From the NCBI GenBank assembly GCA_002342785.1, contig DDQV01000171.1:43292-54144 (forward strand): a stretch of 10,853 bases of DNA. The letters run 5' to 3'. The notes below the pieces were generated by a model. That model saw only the letters and a list, made by a program, of their open reading frames with translations, was not told where the DNA came from and searched no databases. Origin of the DNA: Fusobacteriaceae bacterium UBA2433 (GTDB lineage Bacteria; Fusobacteriota; Fusobacteriia; Fusobacteriales; Fusobacteriaceae). A program made the translations under genes and the position numbers. Shown here one piece after another: positions 1-5,661 of this stretch; within the stretch, counting starts at the first letter, position 1, and each line of letters begins with the position of its first letter.

Positions 1-981
1 AGCCGCAGACATAAGAGTTCCAGCAATAGGTGCTAATAAAAATTCAGGTAATCCCATGTTATTTAAAGTATTTAAAACTACACCTTTTAAAGTAGAGTTA
101 GAAATAATTCCAGCGATTGTACCTGTTCCCATAAGGATAATAGCAACCCCTGTCATCTTAGAAAGCCCATAAGACATATAAGTTTTTAAATGTTGTAATT
201 TACCCATAGAAGCACAACCAATAATTCCTCCTACAGGAAGTGCAATAAGTGGGTCTACAGAAATTCCAGCAATAGGTCTTAGAGCTAGTAGTCCAATAGT
301 AATTATCGGTCCTAAAATAGAGGGAAAAAACTTAGGTAATTCTTTTTCGATCTCGTGTTCATCCGATTCATTGACCATTTCACCTTTATTGATTAGAGTC
401 TTTGCAATTAATACTGTAACAATAAGTCCAAAGATAGCAGGAACAATATTTGCTACCATAAGAGAAGATAATTCTACATTAAAATTTTGTGCTGCTGCTA
501 TAGTATTTGGATTAGGAGAGATTATATTTCCTGATTTTCCACCTCCAATCATAGCTAATAAAATAGCCATCTTGGATAGATTTAATCTTTTGGCAATTGC
601 AAGGGCTATTGGTGAAACAGTGATAACTGCTACGTCTACAAATACTCCTACAGATGTAAGGATCATTGTTGCTAAAGCAAGAGCTAAAAGTGCTCTTTTT
701 TCTCCTAATTTTTTGATAATAGTTTCTGCTATTTTTCCAGCAGCTCCTGATTCAATAAGTACACCTGCTAAAATTCCAGCTGTTAAAATTCTAAGAACTG
801 CTGGTGTAATTCCTTTGGCTCCATTTAGCATAAGTGAGACTGTTTCAGGTAGATTAGCTCCACCTGCTATACCTCCAATAAGTGCTCCTACAATAAGTGA
901 ATACGCTGGTTGATTTTTTTTTATAATTAAAATTATTGCGATAACTAGTCCTAAGACTGCTCCAAATGCTGATACTTGCAT
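1..981 (-). CDS. GntP-family permease (gluconate/glycerate type), C-terminus cut by window edge
   Basis: Reading the minus strand from an ATG at 979-981 gives 327 uninterrupted residues up to the window edge. Full-length family members are about 420-450 residues, so the C-terminal quarter is missing. The protein is a polytopic inner-membrane carrier. The first helix is near residues 5-20, and further hydrophobic stretches lie near 28-42, 62-78, 96-130, 135-150, 172-196, 220-235 and 245-258. The GntP signature G-G-G-K-S-G-N-I-I-S-P-N-P-N-T is at about 146-160. A charged cytoplasmic loop (about 199-217) separates the two halves. A purine-rich GGGGGAAAG site precedes the ATG. The gene starts 25 bp after the glycerate kinase stop with no terminator between, so they form one operon. 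Family members are proton symporters for gluconate or related hydroxy-acids. Pairing with glycerate kinase suggests D-glycerate as substrate, but this is inferred from context only. Confidence 0.92.
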   Translation of the reverse strand, partial: MQVSAFGAVLGLVIAIILIIKKNQPAYSLIVGALIGGIAGGANLPETVSLMLNGAKGITPAVLRILTAGILAGVLIESGAAGKIAETIIKKLGEKRALLALALATMILTSVGVFVDVAVITVSPIALAIAKRLNLSKMAILLAMIGGGKSGNIISPNPNTIAAAQNFNVELSSLMVANIVPAIFGLIVTVLIAKTLINKGEMVNESDEHEIEKELPKFFPSILGPIITIGLLALRPIAGISVDPLIALPVGGIIGCASMGKLQHLKTYMSYGLSKMTGVAIILMGTGTIAGIISNSTLKGVVLNTLNNMGLPEFLLAPIAGTLMSAA

Positions 982-1006
982 ATTTCTTTCCCCCTTTTTT
1001 GTGTTG

Positions 1007-2149
1007 CTATTTTTTTATAACTTTTATGAGTCTAAAAATTTCTTCTATATTTTTTTCCACTAAACTACCTGCCCTTTTTGGATTCATGGCTTCTTCGAGA
1101 GTCACAGGATAGTTCATGATAGAAAACATTGAATCGATTCCATGATTATGAATTTCTCCAGCATCATCAGCTATTCCTCCAGCTAAAGCAATAACTGGGA
1201 TATCATATTGCTTAGCTAACTTCGCCACACCTACAGGGGCTTTTCCCATGATAGATTGTAAATCCATTCGACCTTCTCCTGTAATAACAAAATCAACATC
1301 AACTAATTTTTCCTTTAACTTAACCTCCTCTAAAACTATATCAATACCAGATTTTAATTGGCTATTTAGAAAAGCTAGAAATCCTCCTCCAAGTCCTCCA
1401 GCAGCTCCAGCTCCAGGAATATTAGAAATATCTTTATTTATTATTTTCTTTATGGTTTCAGAAAAATCTTTTAATCCTTTGTCTAACTCTAAAATCATTT
1501 CATTGTCTGCTCCTTTTTGTTTTCCATATACATGGGCAGCTCCATTTAATCCATAAAATGGATTGTCTACATCACAGGCAACTAAAAATTTAGACTCTTT
1601 AAGTTCAGGAAGTAATCCAGAAATATCTATTTTTTTTATTTTGGGTAATTGTTTTCCTCCGTGTCCTAATTCTATATTATTTTCATCGTAAAATTTTACT
1701 CCAAGGGCTTTCATCATACCTATTCCACCATCGTTAGTAGCACTACCGCCTATTCCAATAAGAAATTCACGGCACCCCTTACTAATGGCATCTTTTATCA
1801 TTTCTCCAGTACCAAAGGTTGTAGTTTCCATTGGATTTCTTTTATCTATAGGAACAAGTGGTAAACCAGATGCAGTAGCCATCTCTATGACAGCAGTTTT
1901 TTGATCTCCTAATATTCCATATTTAGCTTTTATAGGGACGAGTATTGGATTAGAAACAGTGATTTCAACAAAATGTCCTTTTGTTCCCTCAACTAGAGCT
2001 TCAATGGTTCCCTCTCCTCCATCAGCTACTGGAACTTTTATTATATCTGCATTTTTATAAACTTTTTTTATACCATTTTCTATTCTATTAGCTAGTTCAT
2101 TAGACGATAAACTGCCTTTAAAAGAATCTATTGCAATTAAAATTTTCAT
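1007..2149 (-). CDS. Glycerate kinase, GarK/GlxK family (type 1)
   Basis: The 380-residue product matches the normal length of the PF02595 glycerate kinase family. These enzymes phosphorylate D-glycerate with ATP in the cytoplasm, usually to 2-phosphoglycerate, feeding lower glycolysis. Visible family blocks are the N-terminal I-A-I-D-S-F-K-G-S-L (6-15), V-A-D-G-G-E-G-T (41-48), G-I-G-G-S-A-T-N-D-G-G (132-142), A-C-D-V-D-N-P-F-Y-G (191-200), the glycine-rich P-G-A-G-A-A-G-G-L-G-G-G (245-256) and I-T-G-E-G-R-M-D near 289-296. The ATG has an AGGAGG site a few bases upstream (about 2153-2158 on the plus strand). The gene is first in an operon with the GntP-family permease, downstream of a good promoter at 2227-2254. 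The symbol garK or glxK cannot be chosen from sequence alone, and the exact product isomer (2- or 3-phosphoglycerate) is assigned by family only. Confidence 0.96.
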   Translation of the reverse strand: MKILIAIDSFKGSLSSNELANRIENGIKKVYKNADIIKVPVADGGEGTIEALVEGTKGHFVEITVSNPILVPIKAKYGILGDQKTAVIEMATASGLPLVPIDKRNPMETTTFGTGEMIKDAISKGCREFLIGIGGSATNDGGIGMMKALGVKFYDENNIELGHGGKQLPKIKKIDISGLLPELKESKFLVACDVDNPFYGLNGAAHVYGKQKGADNEMILELDKGLKDFSETIKKIINKDISNIPGAGAAGGLGGGFLAFLNSQLKSGIDIVLEEVKLKEKLVDVDFVITGEGRMDLQSIMGKAPVGVAKLAKQYDIPVIALAGGIADDAGEIHNHGIDSMFSIMNYPVTLEEAMNPKRAGSLVEKNIEEIFRLIKVIKK

Positions 2150-2226
2150 TTAACCTCCTATTCTACTATTATGAAAAATGTTCGTAAAAAGAAACTCTTT
2201 ATTTATTGTCCTACATTATATAATTT

Positions 2227-2254
2227 ATTATACTATAATTTTGTAAAAAGTCAA
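2227..2254 (-). promoter_or_regulatory. Promoter of the glycerate kinase-GntP operon, with possible operator
   Basis: On the minus strand, TTGACT (2249-2254) is separated by 16 bp from a perfect TATAAT (2227-2232), about 80 bp before the glycerate kinase ATG. The -35 box is flanked by inverted half-sites TTGTAA (2241-2246) and TTACAA (2263-2268), 16 bp apart, which could be an operator. The arms are only 6 bp in AT-rich DNA, so the operator is tentative while the promoter is good. Confidence 0.7.
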
Positions 2255-2320
2255 TAGTTGTCTTACAATTTTTGAAAAAATTTATATATTAAAGATTTTT
2301 TGGATAGAAGTTCTTTTTCT

Positions 2321-2361
2321 AAAAATAAAAAAGAACTTATCTGATTTACAGATAAATTCTT
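2321..2361 (-). terminator. Intrinsic terminator of the CcdA-like gene
   Basis: On the minus strand a 13-bp stem (plus-strand arms 2331-2343 and 2349-2361, one G:U pair, 5-nt loop) is followed directly by TTTTATTTTT (reverse complement of 2321-2330). It starts about 30 nt after the stop codon and insulates the glycerate operon from the upstream gene. A second perfect 11-bp inverted repeat (2308-2318 with 2328-2338) shares one arm and the U-tract. Confidence 0.82.
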
Positions 2362-2391
2362 TAATAAAAAAATAAATAACAATATAAAATT

Positions 2392-3000
2392 TTAAACTAG
2401 ATGCTCTATTTTTTCAAATAGATCAAAACTGATAAAAATACCTAAGACAATTAAAAGTATTCCGATAACCTTAGTATATTTATGTCTGTATTTCTTTTTA
2501 AACTCTGAGGGTAAAAAGTTAAACAAAGAAACTGGAATAATTAATCCTAATATATAGGGGATAATTAAAAAAAAGTTTAAAGAAGAGTTTGTTTTAGAAA
2601 TCAAAGGAACCATAGGAATAAATATATGGGCAAAAGATTGAACCCATGAGAAAACAATAAAAACTCCTACTAAAATAGGATTTGTATTTTTAATTCTTTC
2701 TATAGAAAGTAAAAGATGACTGTGTTTATGTTTTATAATTCCTAAAAGCATAAGACCGAAGAAGATAAACAATCCTCCAATAATATAACTAAATATTCTT
2801 TGATGAACTATATGCTCTAAAAAATCTATAAAATATATAAATAAAAAATTAATAATAATAATTCCTAATATACTTCCTAATATAAATTTTTTCTTATTAT
2901 TAACCAAGACCAAAGCAGCATAAAATGTGGTTATAGTTCCAATAAAACACGGGTGAAAGAATCCCGAAAGTCCTAAAGTAAAAGCAATAAAATAAATCAT
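2392..3000 (-). CDS. CcdA/DsbD-like six-helix membrane protein with a single cysteine
   Basis: The 202-residue product is almost entirely hydrophobic, with six likely membrane segments (about 2-32, 38-60, 69-90, 108-135, 141-163, 175-195). This is the size and layout of CcdA, which carries electrons across the membrane to periplasmic thioredoxin-like proteins. Helix 1 has G-F-F-H-P-C-F-I-G (13-21), resembling the Pro-Cys motif of CcdA helix 1. At the matching place in helix 4, where CcdA has a second Pro-Cys, this protein has W-V-Q-S-F-A-H-I-F-I-P (119-129) and no cysteine. C18 is the only cysteine in the protein, so the usual two-cysteine relay cannot operate. A histidine-rich loop, K-H-K-H-S-H (90-95), follows helix 3. 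The ATG has AGGAGG at 3008-3013. The gene is monocistronic. The family call rests on topology and one motif; another member of the same transporter superfamily is possible. Confidence 0.55.
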   Translation of the reverse strand: MIYFIAFTLGLSGFFHPCFIGTITTFYAALVLVNNKKKFILGSILGIIIINFLFIYFIDFLEHIVHQRIFSYIIGGLFIFFGLMLLGIIKHKHSHLLLSIERIKNTNPILVGVFIVFSWVQSFAHIFIPMVPLISKTNSSLNFFLIIPYILGLIIPVSLFNFLPSEFKKKYRHKYTKVIGILLIVLGIFISFDLFEKIEHLV

Positions 3001-3045
3001 AGATGTTCCTCCTAAAAATATCCTTTTAATATAATTTAAATGATT

Positions 3046-3086
3046 ATTATTTTGGTCAATATAAATGTTTTGACTATCAAAATAAT
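3046..3086 (-). promoter_or_regulatory. Large inverted repeat in the leader of the CcdA-like gene
   Basis: Plus-strand arm ATTATTTTG-GTCAA (3046-3059) is the reverse complement of TTGAC-TAT-CAAAATAAT (3070-3086) apart from a 3-nt bulge, with a 10-nt loop. Inside the right arm lies a second, perfect palindrome TTTTGA-N3-TCAAAA (3068-3082). The element sits just after the predicted transcription start and well before the ribosome site at 3008-3013, so it could be a repressor operator or a 5' stem-loop in the mRNA. Confidence 0.55.
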
Positions 3087-3094
3087 TTAGATTA

Positions 3095-3123
3095 ATTATA
3101 GATCATATTAAAAAAAAAAACAA
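3095..3123 (-). promoter_or_regulatory. Promoter of the CcdA-like gene with an 11-base homopolymer spacer
   Basis: On the minus strand TTGTTT (3118-3123), a 17-bp spacer and a perfect TATAAT (3095-3100) form a good sigma-70 promoter. The predicted start is near 3088, giving a leader of about 88 nt. A run of 11 identical bases (A on the plus strand, 3110-3120) spans the end of the -35 box and half of the spacer. Confidence 0.6.
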
Positions 3124-3207
3124 CTTTTATTATAAATTTTTTTATTTATTATTGAGATATTTGAAAGTTTTAATTTAATAGATTGTACTCACTCTTATTT
3201 AGTTTTC

Positions 3208-3236
3208 TTGACAAAGATTAAAGATTAGAATATGAT
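3208..3236 (+). promoter_or_regulatory. Promoter of the dCMP deaminase gene
   Basis: A perfect -35 TTGACA (3208-3213), a 17-bp spacer and TATGAT (3231-3236) make a near-consensus vegetative promoter. The expected start near 3243 leaves a leader of about 33 nt before the ATG at 3276. No operator-like repeat overlaps it, so expression is probably constitutive. Confidence 0.85.
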
Positions 3237-3275
3237 ATATCTTAATATGAAAAACTAAAAAAGAAGGTGATTATT

Positions 3276-3770
3276 ATGGTAAAGAGAGAAGATTATTTGA
3301 GTTGGGATGAATATTTTATGGGGATAGCAGTTTTGTCTGGAAAAAGAAGTAAGGATCCTAGTACTCAAGTAGGAGCTTGTATAATAAATGAAGATAAAAA
3401 AATTGTTGGAGCAGGTTATAATGGATTTCCTAAGGGTTGTTCTGATGATGAATTTCCATGGGGAAGAGATGGAAAATTTTTAGATACCAAATATCCATTT
3501 GTAATGCATGCAGAACAGAATGCAATCTTAAACAGTATAAAAAATTTAAAAAATTGTACTATATATGTGGGATTATTTCCTTGCCACGAATGTGCGAAGT
3601 CAATAATTCAAAGTGGAATAACTAAGATCGTTTATCTTTCAGATAAATATAAAGGAACAGATTCAAATAGAGCTTCTAAGATGCTTTTAGAAAGTGCAGG
3701 AGTGAAATATACCAAATTAATTCCAAGAAAGATGGAAATTTGTATATCTTTAGATGAAAATTTAATTTAA
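3276..3770 (+). CDS. Deoxycytidylate (dCMP) deaminase
   Basis: The 164-residue protein belongs to the cytidine/dCMP deaminase zinc family (PF00383) and should convert dCMP to dUMP, supplying substrate for thymidylate synthase. H78-A-E80 and P102-C103-x-x-C106 provide the zinc ligands H78, C103 and C106 and the proton-shuttling E80. The N-terminal block K-R-S-K-D-P-S-T-Q-V-G-A (23-34) and G-Y-N-G-F-P-K-G (47-54) are typical of dCMP deaminases rather than free cytidine deaminases or tRNA/guanine deaminases. I chose the ATG at 3276 because the GAAGGTGA ribosome site (3263-3270) lies 5 bp before it. A GTG nine bases upstream would add three residues but falls inside that ribosome site. The gene is monocistronic between its own promoter and the hairpin at 3777-3798. 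Bacterial enzymes of this type are often allosterically controlled by dCTP and dTTP; that cannot be judged here. Confidence 0.93.
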   Translation: MVKREDYLSWDEYFMGIAVLSGKRSKDPSTQVGACIINEDKKIVGAGYNGFPKGCSDDEFPWGRDGKFLDTKYPFVMHAEQNAILNSIKNLKNCTIYVGLFPCHECAKSIIQSGITKIVYLSDKYKGTDSNRASKMLLESAGVKYTKLIPRKMEICISLDENLI

Positions 3771-3776
3771 TTTTAG

Positions 3777-3798
3777 ATCGGTAACTTATGTTACCGAT
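3777..3798 (+). promoter_or_regulatory. Candidate HcpR-type (CRP/FNR family) activator site for hcp
   Basis: The perfect palindrome has the core GTAAC-TTAT-GTTAC with both arms extended by four bases. Its centre (3787.5) lies 41.5 bp before 3829, the start expected from the hcp -10 box at 3818-3823. This is the textbook class II activator position of CRP/FNR proteins, and the site covers the place where a -35 box would be. From memory, the HcpR site predicted upstream of hcp genes in several anaerobes is GTAAC-N4-GTTAC; I could not look this up. No regulator gene is in the window. Confidence 0.6.
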
Positions 3799-3804
3799 TT
3801 TTTT
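3777..3804 (+). terminator. Intrinsic terminator after dCMP deaminase
   Basis: A perfect 9-bp stem, ATCGGTAAC (3777-3785) with GTTACCGAT (3790-3798), closes a 4-nt loop TTAT and runs into seven T residues (3798-3804). It begins 6 nt after the deaminase stop codon. The same DNA also looks like a transcription factor site for hcp, annotated separately. Confidence 0.88.
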
Positions 3805-3814
3805 CTTTTCTTAC

Positions 3815-3823
3815 TGGTATAAT
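3815..3823 (+). promoter_or_regulatory. hcp: Extended -10 promoter of hcp
   Basis: TGG-TATAAT (3815-3823) is a perfect -10 with the TG extension. At the 17-bp spacing the -35 position reads CGATTT, which is a poor match, so the promoter probably relies on the extended -10 plus an activator bound to the palindrome directly upstream. The expected start is near 3829, leaving about 27 nt to the first possible ATG at 3857. Confidence 0.68.
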
Positions 3824-3907
3824 CAACTATAGAAAAAAAAGAAAGAAGGAGTAAAAATGTTTAATAAATTAAAAAAATTATTTACTAAAAAAAATGGAGG
3901 AGATAAT

Positions 3908-5575
3908 ATGTCAATGTTTTGTTACCAATGTCAAGAAACAGCAAAAGGAACTGGGTGTACGATAGCAGGTGTTTGTGGAAAGAAGGCAGAAACTTCTAAT
4001 TTACAAGACTTATTAATATATACAGCTAAATCAATAGCTATCTTAAGGGAAGGAATTGATTTAGAAACAAGAAAATCTTGTGGAAAAGCAGAAGAGATAG
4101 ATTACTATTTAACAAATGCATTATTTACAACAATAACAAATGCTAACTTTGATGATGAGGCTATCGCAGCTCAAATTACAGAAGGATTAGCATTAAGAGA
4201 AGAAATTAAAGCTAAATTTGCAGAATTAGGAAAAACTCCTAAGAGATTAGCAAATCATGACGCTCTTACTTTTACAGTTACAACTATGGAAGAGATGCAA
4301 GCTAAATCAACTTCAGTAGGAGTATTAGCGACTGAAGATGAAAATATCAGATCACTTAGAGAACTTACTATATATGGATTAAAAGGAATGGCAGCATACT
4401 ATGAACATTCAGTAAACTTAGGATATAAAAATCAAGAGATAGTAATGTTTATGGAAAGAGCTTTAGTTTCTACATTAGATGATACTTTAGGATTAGATGA
4501 ATTAGTAGCATTAGTATTAGAAACTGGTAAATTTGGTGTAGATGTAATGGCATTATTAGATAGTGCAAACACAGGAAGATTTGGAAATCCTGAATTAACT
4601 GAAGTAAATATTGGAACAAAATCAAATCCTGGAATCTTAATTTCTGGACATGACTTAAATGATATAGTTCAATTACTTGAGCAAACTAAGGGAACTGGTG
4701 TAGATATCTATACTCATTCAGAGATGTTACCAGCTCATTATTATCCTGAATTAAAAAAATATGATCACTTAGTAGGAAACTATGGAAATGCATGGTGGAA
4801 GCAAAAAGAAGAGTTCGAATCATTTAACGGACCTATCTTATTTACAACTAACTGTATAGTTCCTCCAAAATCTGGAGCATCATATGAAGGTAAAGTATTT
4901 ACAACAAACGCAGCTGGATATCCAGGATGGGTTAGTATTAAAGAAGATGAAAATGGAAAAAAAGATTTCTCTGAGATTATAGAGATGGCAAAAACTTGTG
5001 AAGCTCCTACTCAAATTGAAGAGGGAACTATCGTTGGTGGATTTGCTCATGAGCAAGTATTTGCATTAGCTGATAAAGTAGTAGAAGCAGTAAAAACTGG
5101 AGCAATCAAGAAGTTTTTCGTAATGGCAGGTTGTGACGGAAGAATGAAATCGAGAGATTATTATACAGAATTTGCAGATAAGTTACCAAAAGATACTGTA
5201 ATCTTAACAGCAGGTTGTGCAAAATATAGATATAACAAATTAAATTTAGGAGATATCGGTGGAATTCCTAGAGTATTAGATGCAGGTCAGTGTAATGACT
5301 CTTATTCTTTAGCTCTTATAGCTCTTAAATTAAAAGAAGTATTCGAATTAAATGATGTAAATGAATTACCAATTGCATATAACATTGCATGGTATGAGCA
5401 AAAAGCAGTAATAGTATTATTAGCATTATTATCATTAGGTGTAAAAAATATCCATTTAGGACCAACATTACCAGGATTCTTATCTCCAGCAGTAGTAAAT
5501 GTATTAGTTGAAAACTTTGGAATAGCAGGAATTGGATCTGTAGATGATGATATCAAATTATTCATGGGTGAATAA
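3908..5575 (+). CDS. hcp: Hybrid-cluster protein / hydroxylamine reductase, class I
   Basis: From the ATG at 3908 the protein has 555 residues, the usual length. It is a cytoplasmic iron-sulfur enzyme reducing hydroxylamine and, in better-studied bacteria, nitric oxide. C5-x2-C8-x8-C17-x5-C23 binds the [4Fe-4S] cluster and marks class I, the form of strict anaerobes. The hybrid-cluster ligands are all present: H248, E272, C316, C409 (the persulfide cysteine, in M-A-G-C-D-G-R), C437, C462, E497 and K499, in step with the Desulfovibrio enzyme. An in-frame ATG at 3857 also has a good ribosome site (AAGGAG, 3846-3851) and would add 17 lysine-rich residues. I prefer 3908 because GGAGGAG (3896-3902) lies 5 bp upstream and the protein then begins where the family does. 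The gene stands alone, with no reductase partner (hcr) nearby. Regulation by a nitric oxide sensor is suggested by the palindrome at 3777-3798. Confidence 0.97.
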   Translation: MSMFCYQCQETAKGTGCTIAGVCGKKAETSNLQDLLIYTAKSIAILREGIDLETRKSCGKAEEIDYYLTNALFTTITNANFDDEAIAAQITEGLALREEIKAKFAELGKTPKRLANHDALTFTVTTMEEMQAKSTSVGVLATEDENIRSLRELTIYGLKGMAAYYEHSVNLGYKNQEIVMFMERALVSTLDDTLGLDELVALVLETGKFGVDVMALLDSANTGRFGNPELTEVNIGTKSNPGILISGHDLNDIVQLLEQTKGTGVDIYTHSEMLPAHYYPELKKYDHLVGNYGNAWWKQKEEFESFNGPILFTTNCIVPPKSGASYEGKVFTTNAAGYPGWVSIKEDENGKKDFSEIIEMAKTCEAPTQIEEGTIVGGFAHEQVFALADKVVEAVKTGAIKKFFVMAGCDGRMKSRDYYTEFADKLPKDTVILTAGCAKYRYNKLNLGDIGGIPRVLDAGQCNDSYSLALIALKLKEVFELNDVNELPIAYNIAWYEQKAVIVLLALLSLGVKNIHLGPTLPGFLSPAVVNVLVENFGIAGIGSVDDDIKLFMGE

Positions 5576-5620
5576 GTTTTTATAAAAATAAAATTATAAG
5601 ATAAAGTAATAAAATAAAAG

Positions 5621-5656
5621 AAGTGATCTCTAATTAATATGGAGATCACTTTTTTT
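5621..5656. terminator. Bidirectional terminator between hcp and the M32 carboxypeptidase gene
   Basis: A perfect 10-bp stem, AAGTGATCTC (5621-5630) with GAGATCACTT (5642-5651), closes an 11-nt loop. On the plus strand it runs into seven T residues (5650-5656) and ends hcp. On the minus strand the same hairpin is followed by CTTTTATTTTATT, so it can also end the convergent operon whose last stop codon is at 5662-5664. Confidence 0.85.
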
Positions 5657-5661
5657 ACTAT

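Noticed and set aside
371..913. Plus-strand open frame of 180 codons
   Set aside because: It lies wholly opposite the GntP-family permease, whose minus-strand frame has the family motif and start site. No ribosome site precedes the plus-strand ATG.
1248..1556. Plus-strand open frame of 102 codons
   Set aside because: Antisense shadow of the glycerate kinase gene, with low-complexity Pro/Ser/Ile composition typical of such shadows.
3068..3082. TTTTGA-N3-TCAAAA considered as an HcpR/FNR-type site
   Set aside because: The spacing between half-sites is three bases, too short for the family. It is kept only as part of the larger inverted repeat.
5302..5649. Minus-strand open frame of 115 codons
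   Set aside because: Antisense to the 3' end of hcp, crossing the hcp terminator; no family features.
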